From Prevotellaceae bacterium (GTDB taxonomy: Bacteria > Bacteroidota > Bacteroidia > Bacteroidales > UBA932), in assembly GCA_031274595.1 (NCBI GenBank), contig JAISPX010000154.1:1-36740 (forward strand): 36,740 nucleotides of DNA. The letters run 5' to 3'. Each line of letters begins with the position of its first letter. Positions within the stretch are counted from its first letter, which is position 1. Below are positions 22,869 to 36,642 of this stretch, one piece after another. The notes beneath the pieces were generated by a model. The model was not told where the DNA came from and did no database searches. It worked only from the letters and a program-made list of their open reading frames with translations. The translations under genes and the position numbers were made by a program.

Positions 22869-24542
22869 ATGAAGAAGTCATTGTTTTTGTTTTTTGTTTT
22901 GTTTTTTGTAACAAACACAACTGTTTTTTCGGAAACAGAGATTGATTCTGTTTTTTCCGTTTTGTTTGAAACTATGAAAAACAAGGAGAAATTCATTGCG
23001 GCAAAAGAAAATCGCATTAATGCCAATATGAAAATGCTTGATGTTCCCAATCTGTCGCTTTCGCAGCGATATTTCATAAATCTGCAGTTATATAATGAAT
23101 ATAGCGTTTACAAAGTGGATTCGGCAATACACTACATGGAAATAAATATGAATATAGCCGAAAAATTACAAAATACCGAATATATTTATCAAACCAAACT
23201 TAATTTGTCTTTTGCCTATTGGATAAAAGGACGATTTCTTGAATCGGTGCAAATATTAAATAGTTTAGAACGAAAAAAATTTGACGATTTGCCTAAATGG
23301 TTATTTATTGATTACTATGAAGCGTACAAGCGTATTTATATCTATTATTTTAATACAGAGGAAAATAAAGAAGGTTATTATTATAAAACAAGTAATTTGT
23401 ATCGCGATTCGCTGTTGCAGATTATTCCTGTTGACGGAATTTCGTATCATGTGCTTACTGCAGAAAAGTTGACCGATGAAAACCGTACGGAAGAGGCAAA
23501 AAAAATGTTGTTTGATGCGCTGAAAATATCACAAACCGAAGACCGTGAACGTGCCATTTTGACTAATATTTTAGCAAATATTTATAAAACGGAAAACAAC
23601 ATCAAAATGCAGAAAAAGTATTTTGCATTATCGGCTATTTACGACATTCAAAATGCTGTAAAGGAAAATACTTCAATGATGTCGCTGGCATTGCTTTTAT
23701 TTGAAGAAGGCGATATCGACAATTCTTACAAATTGATAAAATTTTCGATGGACGATGCTGTTTTTTGCAATGCCCGTTTTCGCGCTTTTGAAATTTCAAA
23801 AGTATTTCCGATTATCGATGCCGCTTATCAAAGTAAAACGGCTGCACAAAAAAGCAAACTTACAAAATATCTTTTTACGGTAAGTTTGTTGTCATTATTT
23901 CTTATTATTGCTGTGGTTTATGTTTCTATACAAATGAAACGATACGCCAAAATCAGGCAAAAACTATATGCTACAAACACAAAATTAAACGAATTGAATG
24001 TCAATTTGCACGAGTCAAACATAAAACTTAATGAACTCAATAAACAATATTTGGCTGTAAATCAGAAACTGAAAGAAGCCAACCGCATAAAAGAAGCCTA
24101 TCTCGGAAAATTTATTGATTTGTGCTCAAATTATATCGAAAAACTGGATAATTATCGTCGCCGACTCAATCGTATTGCCATCGGCGGAAAAATTGATGAA
24201 TTGATAAAATCGTTGAAATCGTCGCAATTTATCGAAGATGAACTAAACGAATTTTATGCCAATTTTGACGAAACGTTTTTAAGAATTTATCCGACATTTA
24301 TAAACGATTTTAATGCGCTGTTTCCAAAAGAAGAACAACAAAATCCAAAACAAAACGAACTGCTGAATACAGAACTTCGCATTTATGCTCTGATACGGCT
24401 TGGAATAACCGACAGCGTCAAAATTTCCGTTTTTCTGCGATATTCGATAACCACAATTTACACATATCGTTCTAAACTGAAAAACAAATCGTTTTATCCT
24501 GAAAATTTTGAAGAACAGGTAATGCAGATAGGAATTGTATAA
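22869..24542 (+). CDS. susR: SusR-like membrane-spanning starch regulator
   Basis: A 557-residue protein close in size and layout to B. thetaiotaomicron SusR (DUF6377 type). A signal or anchor segment at about 1-21 is followed by helical tetratricopeptide-like repeats (about 60-320) in the periplasm. A membrane helix lies at 333-356 (KYLFTVSLLSLFLIIAVVYV), then a coiled coil (about 358-410, KLNELNVNLHESNIKLNELN). The C-terminal cytoplasmic region ends in an HTH-like segment LRIYALIRLGITDSVKISVF with TTIYTYRSKLKNKS. SusR senses maltose-size sugars in the periplasm and activates the sus genes. It directly precedes susC, 268 bp apart, on the same strand. Confidence 0.88.
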   Translation: MKKSLFLFFVLFFVTNTTVFSETEIDSVFSVLFETMKNKEKFIAAKENRINANMKMLDVPNLSLSQRYFINLQLYNEYSVYKVDSAIHYMEINMNIAEKLQNTEYIYQTKLNLSFAYWIKGRFLESVQILNSLERKKFDDLPKWLFIDYYEAYKRIYIYYFNTEENKEGYYYKTSNLYRDSLLQIIPVDGISYHVLTAEKLTDENRTEEAKKMLFDALKISQTEDRERAILTNILANIYKTENNIKMQKKYFALSAIYDIQNAVKENTSMMSLALLLFEEGDIDNSYKLIKFSMDDAVFCNARFRAFEISKVFPIIDAAYQSKTAAQKSKLTKYLFTVSLLSLFLIIAVVYVSIQMKRYAKIRQKLYATNTKLNELNVNLHESNIKLNELNKQYLAVNQKLKEANRIKEAYLGKFIDLCSNYIEKLDNYRRRLNRIAIGGKIDELIKSLKSSQFIEDELNEFYANFDETFLRIYPTFINDFNALFPKEEQQNPKQNELLNTELRIYALIRLGITDSVKISVFLRYSITTIYTYRSKLKNKSFYPENFEEQVMQIGIV

Positions 24543-24654
24543 AATATCGTGTTTTTATAAAAAAACAGGTTGTAATGTTATCTTAATATGCAATATTTTT
24601 CGCTGTTTTCACATAATAATTTTAGATTTTTCAACAATAAAGTCAATATAATAA

Positions 24655-24752
24655 ATTAATATTCAAAATATTAATGTTTTAAGCATTTAGATTTTTATTT
24701 CAGATTTATATTGAAGTTATTTATGAACATAATTTTACAGCAAAATATTTTG
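24655..24752 (+). promoter_or_regulatory. susC upstream region with candidate SusR operators
   Basis: Two AT-rich palindromes lie in the 268-bp leader of susC: ATTAATATT-CAA-AATATTAAT at 24655-24675 and CAAAATATTTTG at 24741-24752. Both contain CAAAATATT. No proper TAnnTTTG was found (TATTTTG at 24746 is one base short), which fits an activator-dependent promoter. Such palindromes also arise by chance in AT-rich DNA. Confidence 0.35.
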
Positions 24753-24810
24753 AAAACATTTTGATAATGAAACAACATCTAAAATTTCACAATTAAAAGC
24801 CAGAATAATA

Positions 24811-27807
24811 ATGAGAACAAGAAGAAAAACAAAAACATTGCAATATGCATTTTTATTAATATTATGCATGTTTGCGGTTTTGAGCGCATCTGCTCAAAAC
24901 AAAAGGCTCGTTACAGGAACGGTAATTGACGAAAAAAACCAACCTGCAACAGGAGCATCTATTGTTGAAAAAGGAACATTCAACGGAACATCGGCAGATG
25001 TTGACGGTAAATTTCAGTTATCCGTATCGGATAATGCAGTTTTGGAAGTTATTTACTTAGGTTATATAACTCAGGAAATTCCTATAGAAAACAACTCCGT
25101 TTTTACAATCGCATTACAACTTGATGCACAGCAATTAAGCGCATCGGTGGTAATTGGTTACGGCTCTGTAAAAAAAGGCGACCTTACAGGTTCTGTAGCG
25201 GCGATCGGAGCTAAAGATTTTCAAAAAGGAGTTGTTACCAATCCCGGCTCGCTGATTACAGGAAAAATTGCAGGCGTGCAAATCACATCCAACGGCGGAC
25301 GTGCAGGAGATGGAAATCGTATAAGAATTCGCGGCGGAGCATCGCTCAACGCAAGCAACGACCCGCTGATTGTTGTTGACGGCATGCCGCTTGACAATGG
25401 GGGAATATCGGGAATGACTAACCCGCTCGGAACATTCAACTCAAACGATATTGAATCGATGAACATTCTGAAAGATGCATCAGCCGCAGCAATTTACGGC
25501 TCAAGAGCATCAAATGGAGTTATTATTATCACAACCAAAAAAGGAAGTAAGGCACAAAAATTAGGCATAGATATTTCATCGCAAAATTCAGTTTCGACAG
25601 TAGCGCGCAGAGTAGAAGTAATGAATTCAGACGAATTTTACAGAATTGTTACATCAAAAGCCTATAACGACGTAAATACCGAAAAACTCAAATACATCAA
25701 CTATTTGGGTACGGCAAATACTGATTGGCAAGATGAAATATTCCGAACGGCATTTACTTCCGACAACAATATCAGCATAAGCGGTTACATGAAAAATCTT
25801 CCTTATCGGGTTTCGGCGGGGTTTATTACGCAAGATGGCATTTTGAAAACAGATAATATGCAGCGAACTACGACAAGCATAAATCTTTCGCCTTCGTTCT
25901 TTGATAATTATCTAAACATAAATATCAATGCAAAAGGCGTTTATTCACATTCGCGCTTTGGTAACGGAGATGCAATAGGCGCAGCGTTACGCATGGATCC
26001 TACTCAACCTGTCAAAGCTGATGGATTTGATAATTTAAATGGTTATTGGACTTGGATGGACGGAGATACGGGAAATCCTAATTCATTGGCAACAAAAAAT
26101 CCTGTTGCACTGCTGTATGCAAAAGACGACCAGTCGGATGTTGTAAGAGGCACAGGTAACGTGCAATTTGATTACAAGATGCACTTTTTACCCGATTTGC
26201 GGGCAAATTTAAATCTTGGATATGATTTTTCGCAAGGAAAAGGCAAGGTTATTATTCAACCATGGTCGCCTTCAAATTATCAAACCGGATACCGTTCGCA
26301 ATACAAACAACAAAAAGAAAACAAACTTTTTGAATTTTATCTTAACTATGCCAGACAACTCAATGTCAATCACCGTGTTGAAGTAATGGCAGGTTACACT
26401 TATCAGGACTGGAAAGTTACAAATCACAATTATCAGGACACGTATTTTGATGGCACGCCTGCAACAGCCGAGCCTCCATCATTTCCGAAAAGCATAGATC
26501 AAAATACTCTTGTTTCGTTTTTCGGACGTCTAAATTACAATTTAATGGATAAATATTTATTGACGGCAACCATTCGTCAAGATGGCTCTTCGCGATTTGC
26601 CAAAGCAAACCGCTGGGGAACATTTCCATCGGTAGCGTTTGCTTGGAGAATAAATAAAGAAACGTTTTTAGAAAATGCCAAAGCGCTGTCAAATCTCAAA
26701 TTGCGCTTAGGTTATGGAGTAACGGGACAACAGGAAGGCATAGGCAATTATGACCATATTGCCCGCTATCAATACAGTGAATCTACAGCACGTATTCAAT
26801 TCGGCAATCAATTTTATTATTTGTGGCGTCCCGCAGGTTACGATCCCGACAGAAAATGGGAACAAACCACAACTGCAAATGTAGCTCTTGATTTTGGTTT
26901 TATAAATAACCGCATCTTCGGAAGCGTGGATTTTTATTACAAACACACAATAGATTTGTTGAACGATATTCCTGTTCCGCTGGGAAGTAATTTTACAAAC
27001 AGAATTGTAAAAAACATAGGAAACATGGATAATCGTGGCGTAGAATTTAATATAAACGCTTATGCAATAGACAAAAACGATCTGCGATGGGAATTAGGCT
27101 TTAACATAACTTACAACAAACGTAAAATTACCAAACTTTCGCTGAATGACGACCCAACTTCTGATTATAAGGGCGTACCGACAGGCGATATTTCGGGAGG
27201 AACAAGCAACAGAATACAAATTCATTCGGTAGGTTATGCACCTAATACTTTCTACGTATATAAACAACTGTACGACTCAAATGGCAAACCGATTGAAGGA
27301 GCTTATGCCGACCTCAACGGCGATGGCATAACAAACTCGTCGGACTTGTATCATTATAAAACGTCTGATCCTGATGTATATATGGGTTTCAGCACATCTT
27401 TCACTTTCAAAAAATGGACATTGTCAACGGCGCTTCGTACAAGTTTGGGAAACTATGTTTACAACAATATCTATTCAGATGCAGGAAATTATGCGCTGGT
27501 ATTAAATTCGGTAAATTATCTTCAAAATACTGTGAAAGATATTAAAAACACCAATTTTGATACACAGCAACTGCTTTCCGACTATTATATTCAAAACGCT
27601 TCGTTTTTGAAAATGGATTATATATCATTGGTTTACGATTTCGGCAAAATATTTAATGCAGCAAATTTACAGGTAAATTTTACGGTTCAAAATGTATTTA
27701 CAATAACAAAATATGATGGAATCGACCCTGAAATTGCAAACGGAATTGACAATAATTTCTATCCCAATCCTCGAACATTTGGTTTGGGCTTACGACTTAA
27801 TTTTTAA
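24811..27807 (+). CDS. susC: SusC family TonB-dependent starch oligosaccharide transporter
   Basis: A 998-residue outer-membrane transporter of standard SusC length. Order: signal peptide (about 1-28, FAVLSASAQ); carboxypeptidase-regulatory-like N-terminal domain (about 33-108, VTGTVIDEKNQPATGASIVE); plug (about 115-240) with KGDLTGSVA, IRIRGGASLNASNDPLIVVD and SNGVIIITTKKG; then a 22-strand barrel ending NPRTFGLGLRLNF with terminal Phe. It imports malto-oligosaccharides using energy from TonB, working with the SusD lid encoded 21 bp downstream. The start ATG 24811 follows the 268-bp leader containing candidate operators. TonB for energising is probably supplied elsewhere; the TonB-domain protein of this window is beside the sigma gene. 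Confidence 0.95.
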   Translation: MRTRRKTKTLQYAFLLILCMFAVLSASAQNKRLVTGTVIDEKNQPATGASIVEKGTFNGTSADVDGKFQLSVSDNAVLEVIYLGYITQEIPIENNSVFTIALQLDAQQLSASVVIGYGSVKKGDLTGSVAAIGAKDFQKGVVTNPGSLITGKIAGVQITSNGGRAGDGNRIRIRGGASLNASNDPLIVVDGMPLDNGGISGMTNPLGTFNSNDIESMNILKDASAAAIYGSRASNGVIIITTKKGSKAQKLGIDISSQNSVSTVARRVEVMNSDEFYRIVTSKAYNDVNTEKLKYINYLGTANTDWQDEIFRTAFTSDNNISISGYMKNLPYRVSAGFITQDGILKTDNMQRTTTSINLSPSFFDNYLNININAKGVYSHSRFGNGDAIGAALRMDPTQPVKADGFDNLNGYWTWMDGDTGNPNSLATKNPVALLYAKDDQSDVVRGTGNVQFDYKMHFLPDLRANLNLGYDFSQGKGKVIIQPWSPSNYQTGYRSQYKQQKENKLFEFYLNYARQLNVNHRVEVMAGYTYQDWKVTNHNYQDTYFDGTPATAEPPSFPKSIDQNTLVSFFGRLNYNLMDKYLLTATIRQDGSSRFAKANRWGTFPSVAFAWRINKETFLENAKALSNLKLRLGYGVTGQQEGIGNYDHIARYQYSESTARIQFGNQFYYLWRPAGYDPDRKWEQTTTANVALDFGFINNRIFGSVDFYYKHTIDLLNDIPVPLGSNFTNRIVKNIGNMDNRGVEFNINAYAIDKNDLRWELGFNITYNKRKITKLSLNDDPTSDYKGVPTGDISGGTSNRIQIHSVGYAPNTFYVYKQLYDSNGKPIEGAYADLNGDGITNSSDLYHYKTSDPDVYMGFSTSFTFKKWTLSTALRTSLGNYVYNNIYSDAGNYALVLNSVNYLQNTVKDIKNTNFDTQQLLSDYYIQNASFLKMDYISLVYDFGKIFNAANLQVNFTVQNVFTITKYDGIDPEIANGIDNNFYPNPRTFGLGLRLNF

Positions 27808-27828
27808 TCATTAACAAGGAATATAATT

Positions 27829-29457
27829 ATGAAAAATAATAATTTTATAGCAAAAATAGCATTAACAGCGTTGTCGATATTTTTATTTGCCTCATGTACA
27901 GGCGATTTAGACCGTTTCCCCGAAAACGACAGTACAGCGCAAATTGTTTATTCTACTTTCGACGGCTACAAGTCAGCCATTGCGAAAGTATATGCAGGCT
28001 ATACCCTTTCGGGAAATACGGGACCTGCGGGAAGCCCTGATATTGCAGGTTTAGATGAAGGCAGTAACGGCGATTTTCTGAGATGTTTTTTCTGTCATCA
28101 GGAATTGCCTACTGAAGAAGCGCATTGCTCGTGGAACGATGCTGGTATTCCCGAACTTAACAATATCAATTTTGCAGCGGATGACGTAAACGCAAAATTT
28201 ACAATCGGTTTGTATGCAAAGTGCATCATGCAAATAATGTATGCCAACGAGTTTCTGAAAAATTCTACTGATGGTTCGGTAGAAGGTAAAGGATTTACAA
28301 CAGAACAGATAGCAGAAATAAAAGCATTTCGCGCCGAAGCACGCTTTTTACGCGCTTTCGATTATTGGGTATTGATGGATATTTTCGGAAATCCGCCGTT
28401 TATTACCGAAAATGATGTCTTCGGTAATCTTCCCCAGCAAATACAAAGAACAGATTTATTCGATTATATAGAATCCGAATTGATTGATATAACCGATAAT
28501 AAATTGCTGAAATCGGCAAAAACCAACGAATACGGACGCGCCGACGAAGCCGCAGGCTGGGCTTTGCTTGCTCGTATTTATCTTAATGCCGAAATATATA
28601 AAGGCGAACCAAAATATACGGAAGCAATTACTTACAGCAAAAAAGTAATTGACGCAGGATATTCTCTGAAAAACAATTACGAAGAACTGTTTTTAGCCGA
28701 TAACAACCTGAACAACAATGAGGTTATTTTATCAATCAACTATGATGGCGTAAGCACAAGATCGTACGGAGGAACAACTTTCCTTATCAACGGCAGTTCG
28801 CAAGGCACTTATCAAAGCGCTTATTCAAATATTCTGATACATTATGGAATTCGCGGCAACAATTCAAACTGGGCAGGCATTCGCACACGCTTACAACTGA
28901 CCGAAAAATTCGAGCAGAGCGACAAACGTTTTCTGTTTGTAGGCGAAAATCCTGCTATCGCTGACAATCCTTCCGAATATATTCACGGATTGGCAACATA
29001 TAAATATCGCAATATCACATCTGAATCAACGGTAGGAAATCCTGTTTACGGTTCGGATATTGATTATTCCGACACCGATTTCCCATTGTTTCGTTTGGCT
29101 GAAATGTATCTCATTTACGCCGAAGCCGTATTGCGAGGAGGAACAGGAGGAACAACGGGCGAAGCTCTTGGTTATATTAACCTGTTGCGCGAAAGAGCCT
29201 ATGGAAATGCAAGCGGAAACGTAAGTTCCATAAATCTGGAATTTATTCTCGACGAACGCGCACGCGAACTCTATTGGGAATGTTTTCGCCGTACCGACCT
29301 TATTCGTTACGGATTGTTTACATCTATAAATTATCTTTGGGAATGGAAAGGCGGAGTGCAAACAGGTCGGGCTATTGATGATCATTTTAACTTATATCCT
29401 ATTCCTTCATCGGATATTATGGCTAATCCTAATTTAAATCAAAATGATAAATATTAA
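27829..29457 (+). CDS. susD: SusD family starch-binding lipoprotein
   Basis: A 542-residue lipoprotein with C23 in LFASCTGDLDR. The residues after the cysteine include two Asp, consistent with surface export. Helical tetratricopeptide-type segments are interspersed with the SusD fold: AEARFLRAFDYWVLMDIFGN is the family hallmark, as are GRADEAAGWALLARIYLNAE, LFRLAEMYLIYAEAVLRGG and LDERARELYWECFRRTDLIR. It caps the SusC barrel and binds helical starch chains. A fair Shine-Dalgarno (AAGGA at 27814-27818) precedes the ATG, unusual in this window. Its stop lies 13 bp before the susE start. Confidence 0.95.
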   Translation: MKNNNFIAKIALTALSIFLFASCTGDLDRFPENDSTAQIVYSTFDGYKSAIAKVYAGYTLSGNTGPAGSPDIAGLDEGSNGDFLRCFFCHQELPTEEAHCSWNDAGIPELNNINFAADDVNAKFTIGLYAKCIMQIMYANEFLKNSTDGSVEGKGFTTEQIAEIKAFRAEARFLRAFDYWVLMDIFGNPPFITENDVFGNLPQQIQRTDLFDYIESELIDITDNKLLKSAKTNEYGRADEAAGWALLARIYLNAEIYKGEPKYTEAITYSKKVIDAGYSLKNNYEELFLADNNLNNNEVILSINYDGVSTRSYGGTTFLINGSSQGTYQSAYSNILIHYGIRGNNSNWAGIRTRLQLTEKFEQSDKRFLFVGENPAIADNPSEYIHGLATYKYRNITSESTVGNPVYGSDIDYSDTDFPLFRLAEMYLIYAEAVLRGGTGGTTGEALGYINLLRERAYGNASGNVSSINLEFILDERARELYWECFRRTDLIRYGLFTSINYLWEWKGGVQTGRAIDDHFNLYPIPSSDIMANPNLNQNDKY

Positions 29458-29470
29458 AAATTTTACTGTT

Positions 29471-30529
29471 ATGAAGAAAATAAATATTTTACTGATATCT
29501 TTCTTGATGTTTACTTTCGCTGCATGTGAAAAAAATCAAGATATGTATAAAGTTTTACCTGTTGACGAAGTAATTCCTCCCGTGTTTGAATCTCATGCCG
29601 ATATTGTTATCGATGCTGATAATTTTTCTTCGACAACAACTTTCAGGTGGCAACCTGCCGATTTCGGAACGCTCACAGCTACCGAATATTATCTTTATGC
29701 AATAGTAGGCGGCAGCGAAGACATTCTTGTTTCGTCATCTTATGGCGACTCGCTTGTCATAGCTTTATCTACTATAAATACTATTGTGTTACAGGCGGGA
29801 GCAACTGTCGGCATCGAAAATTATGTTACTTTTATTTTGAAAGCATCAATAAGTACGGCTTACGAAAAAGTTACATCCAATCCGATTTTTGTTAAAATTA
29901 CTCCGTTTTCGGCAGCCCCCGAAGCTGTGCATATTGTGGGCGATGTGCTTGGGTCTCATGCTTGGGATAATGCCAATTACGAATATATAATGTTTCGCGA
30001 TAACAATCTTGCCGTTAATGTTTATACATCAAATTTCAAAGCAGGCGGATTAAAATTTAATAAAAACACTAATTTAGGCAGTTGGGATTACATGTATGGA
30101 GATGGCGGCTCGGGAATATTGTTGCAAAATCCGAGTGCAGGAAATATTAATATTTCATCAGCAGGATATTACACCGTTACAGCCAATGTAAATCAACTTA
30201 CTTATTCTATTATTCCGTATGATGCAAGTTCTGCTACAACATACACAGTTGTAAGTTTAATCGGCGAATTTAGCAGTTGGGGAAGTGATATGGATTTGAC
30301 AAAAACAGATTACGACCCGCACATTTGGATTGTTGATAACGTCAACTTGCCAGCAGGCGAACTTAAATTTCGTGCAAACTACGACTGGGGAATAAACTGG
30401 GGCGCAGAAGACCAGTTCCCTTACGGTAAAGGCGTTAGCGGAGGCGCAAATATTGTTGTTCCCGACGCCGGTACATATTTTGTGAAATTCAACGATCTTA
30501 CGGGACATTATGTATTTTACAAAAAATAA
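29471..30529 (+). CDS. susE: SusE/SusF-type surface starch-binding lipoprotein
   Basis: A 352-residue lipoprotein with C19 in FTFAACEKNQD; the acidic run after it matches the Bacteroidota surface-export signal. The N-terminal domain (about 40-140) is SusE-type (DADNFSSTTTFRWQPADFGT). Two carbohydrate-binding domains follow (about 148-245 with VHIVGDVLGSHAWDNANYEY, and about 250-352 with LIGEFSSWGSDMDLTK and GELKFRANYDWGINWG). A frame from 29444 would overlap susD, but ATG 29471 starts the signal peptide. The protein has two starch-binding domains by my reading; SusF in B. thetaiotaomicron has three, and no separate susF is found here. Confidence 0.9.
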   Translation: MKKINILLISFLMFTFAACEKNQDMYKVLPVDEVIPPVFESHADIVIDADNFSSTTTFRWQPADFGTLTATEYYLYAIVGGSEDILVSSSYGDSLVIALSTINTIVLQAGATVGIENYVTFILKASISTAYEKVTSNPIFVKITPFSAAPEAVHIVGDVLGSHAWDNANYEYIMFRDNNLAVNVYTSNFKAGGLKFNKNTNLGSWDYMYGDGGSGILLQNPSAGNINISSAGYYTVTANVNQLTYSIIPYDASSATTYTVVSLIGEFSSWGSDMDLTKTDYDPHIWIVDNVNLPAGELKFRANYDWGINWGAEDQFPYGKGVSGGANIVVPDAGTYFVKFNDLTGHYVFYKK

Positions 30530-30541
30530 AGATTAACGATA

Positions 30542-30574
30542 GAGACTGCCTAAAATTTCAGGCAGCCTCTTTTT
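30542..30574 (+). terminator. intra-operon hairpin after susE
   Basis: A 10-bp stem with one A.C mismatch (GAGACTGCCT / AGGCAGCCTC), loop AAATTT-type, is followed by five T. It lies between susE and the GH13 gene, so it could lower expression of the hydrolase genes. The left arm resembles insertion-sequence terminal repeats. Confidence 0.75.
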
Positions 30575-30593
30575 AATTTATAAAATCAAAGAA

Positions 30594-32441
30594 ATGAAAC
30601 ATTTAATATTTTTTATTGTATTATCGGTGTTCATAGTTTCATGTGAAAAAGATGAACCGACCGACAACCATCAGAAACCAAATCTCGAAAAATTATCTCT
30701 GCGGGATGGTATTACTCGTATAAGCGATGATTCGCTTGCCTTCGTGCTTTTTGCTCCGCAAAAAGAATCGGTTTATCTGCTCGGCGATTTCAATAATTGG
30801 ACGGCAACAGCAGATTACAAAATGAAAAAAGATGGTGACAGATTTTGGATTAAAATTGGCAACCTTGACAAAAACAATGAATATGTATGCCAATATTTAA
30901 TTGACAATAGAATCAGAATTGCAGATCCTTACGCTACAAAAATATCGGATCCGTGGAATGATAAAGATATTCCTGCTGCAATATATCCTGACCTTATTCA
31001 ATATCCTGCGGGAAAAGCAACAGAAATAGCAATGGTTGTAAGTACAAAACAGGATAATTACAGTTGGAATGTAAGCAATTTTCCGACAGCATCAGCAAAT
31101 AATCTGGTAATTTACGAAATTTTGATACGCGATTTCACCGAAGAACGTTCAATAAAAGGAGTTATGGCAAAAATCCCTTATCTGAAATCTTTGGGAGTAA
31201 ATGCGGTAGAACTCATGCCTTTCAATGAATTTGAGGCAAACGACAGTTGGGGATACAATCCTTCGTTTTATTTTGCTCCCGACAAAGCCTACGGGACAGC
31301 AAACGACTACAAGGAATTTATCGATGAATGTCATGCAAACGGAATAGCGGTAATTATGGACATTGTGCTTAATCACAGTTACGGACAAAGTCCGCTGGTG
31401 AGAATGTACCAAAGCGCAGACGGAAATCCTTCGTCCGATAATCTTTGGTATAATGTAACATCTCCAAATACGTCATATTCATGGGGATACGATTTTAATC
31501 ACGAAAGCAAATACACTCAGGATTTTGTTGACAGTGTTTGTGCATACTGGATAAAAGAATACAAAATAGATGGTTACAGATTTGATTTTACCAAAGGCTT
31601 TACCAATACGCCGGGCGATGGTCAGGCTTACGACCAGTCGCGCGTAAATATTTTAAAACGCATAACAAGCGAAATACGTAAACGCAAACAGGATGCCGTA
31701 ATCATTTTTGAACACCTTGCCGACAACATCGAAGAAAAAGAACTGTCGGATTATGATATACTGCTTTGGGGAAATATTAATGGCAGCATGAACCAGGCAA
31801 CGATGGGATATTCACAAGGCGCTGATATTTCGTGGGCTTCGTACAAGCAACGAGATTGGACAAAATCAAATCTGGTTGCTTACATGGAAAGCCACGACGA
31901 AGAACGGATAATGTTTAGAAATGAACAATACGGCAACAGTTATGCAGGTTATAATGTAAAAAATATTGCAACAGGATTGAAACGAACCGAAGCTGCCGCT
32001 GTTATTTTGTTTGCTTTGCCGGGCCCGAGAATGATTTGGCAATTCGGAGAATTGGGATATGATTTCCCGCTCGAAGGAAATGGCGCCGACCGTTTGGAAA
32101 AAAAACCAATCAGATGGGATTATTACGACGATCCCGACAGAAAAGCCTTGCACGATGTTTTTGCAACAATGATAAATTTTAAGAAAACAAATTCAACATT
32201 CTCAACTGCCGATTACACAATAGATTTAACGGATTTGTTCAAATGTGTTGTTCTTAAAACGGATAGCGAAACGGTTGTTGCAGTGGCAAATTTTGATGTA
32301 AGACAGGTAACAAAAACAGTAAATTTCGGAAAAACAGGAAATTGGAAAGATTATTTTACAAACAATATAATTTCGACAACATCAGCATCCGAGTCGATTA
32401 CGCTGAATGCAGGAGAATATCGTCTTTATTTTTCCCAGTAA
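30594..32441 (+). CDS. GH13 alpha-amylase lipoprotein, SusG-like role
   Basis: A 615-residue lipoprotein. C17 in FIVSCEKDEPTD is followed by an E-K-D-E run, a strong surface-export signal. An E-set domain (about 45-130, FVLFAPQKESVYLLGDFNNW; CBM48-like) precedes a GH13 barrel from about 165. Catalytic motifs are DIVLNH (256-261), GYRFDFTKG with nucleophile D331, IFEHLAD with acid E373, and MESHDEE with H434-D435. All essential residues are present. It should cut starch at the cell surface, the job SusG does in B. thetaiotaomicron, but the N-terminal E-set and absence of an obvious inserted binding module mean it is not clearly a SusG orthologue, so no symbol is given. Confidence 0.9.
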   Translation: MKHLIFFIVLSVFIVSCEKDEPTDNHQKPNLEKLSLRDGITRISDDSLAFVLFAPQKESVYLLGDFNNWTATADYKMKKDGDRFWIKIGNLDKNNEYVCQYLIDNRIRIADPYATKISDPWNDKDIPAAIYPDLIQYPAGKATEIAMVVSTKQDNYSWNVSNFPTASANNLVIYEILIRDFTEERSIKGVMAKIPYLKSLGVNAVELMPFNEFEANDSWGYNPSFYFAPDKAYGTANDYKEFIDECHANGIAVIMDIVLNHSYGQSPLVRMYQSADGNPSSDNLWYNVTSPNTSYSWGYDFNHESKYTQDFVDSVCAYWIKEYKIDGYRFDFTKGFTNTPGDGQAYDQSRVNILKRITSEIRKRKQDAVIIFEHLADNIEEKELSDYDILLWGNINGSMNQATMGYSQGADISWASYKQRDWTKSNLVAYMESHDEERIMFRNEQYGNSYAGYNVKNIATGLKRTEAAAVILFALPGPRMIWQFGELGYDFPLEGNGADRLEKKPIRWDYYDDPDRKALHDVFATMINFKKTNSTFSTADYTIDLTDLFKCVVLKTDSETVVAVANFDVRQVTKTVNFGKTGNWKDYFTNNIISTTSASESITLNAGEYRLYFSQ

Positions 32442-32453
32442 ATACGGAAAGAA

Positions 32454-36522
<4,069 letters not shown>

Positions 36523-36570
36523 TAAAATTTATTGCTGTCCGCTAAACATTAAAAAAAGAGTAAAAAAATC

Positions 36571-36606
36571 AGGGCTGATTCAACATATATAGAGTCAGCC
36601 CTTTTT
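36571..36606 (+). terminator. hairpin terminator at the IS left end
   Basis: An 11-bp stem with one G.T wobble (AGGGCTGATTC / GAGTCAGCCCT) and a 10-base loop is followed by five T. It would stop sus transcription before the transposase gene and thus serves the sus operon as well. Confidence 0.85.
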
Positions 36607-36609
36607 GGT

Positions 36610-36617
36610 TAATTTTG
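36610..36617 (+). promoter_or_regulatory. -7 element of the transposase gene
   Basis: TAATTTTG fits TAnnTTTG, 25 bp before ATG 36643. Confidence 0.5.
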
Positions 36618-36642
36618 CATCGAAAAAACAAAAAAATAACCA

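Noticed and set aside
22754-23077. 107-codon minus-strand frame across the susR start
   Set aside because: It is antisense to the susR signal peptide and runs into the inverted-repeat element, with no family features.
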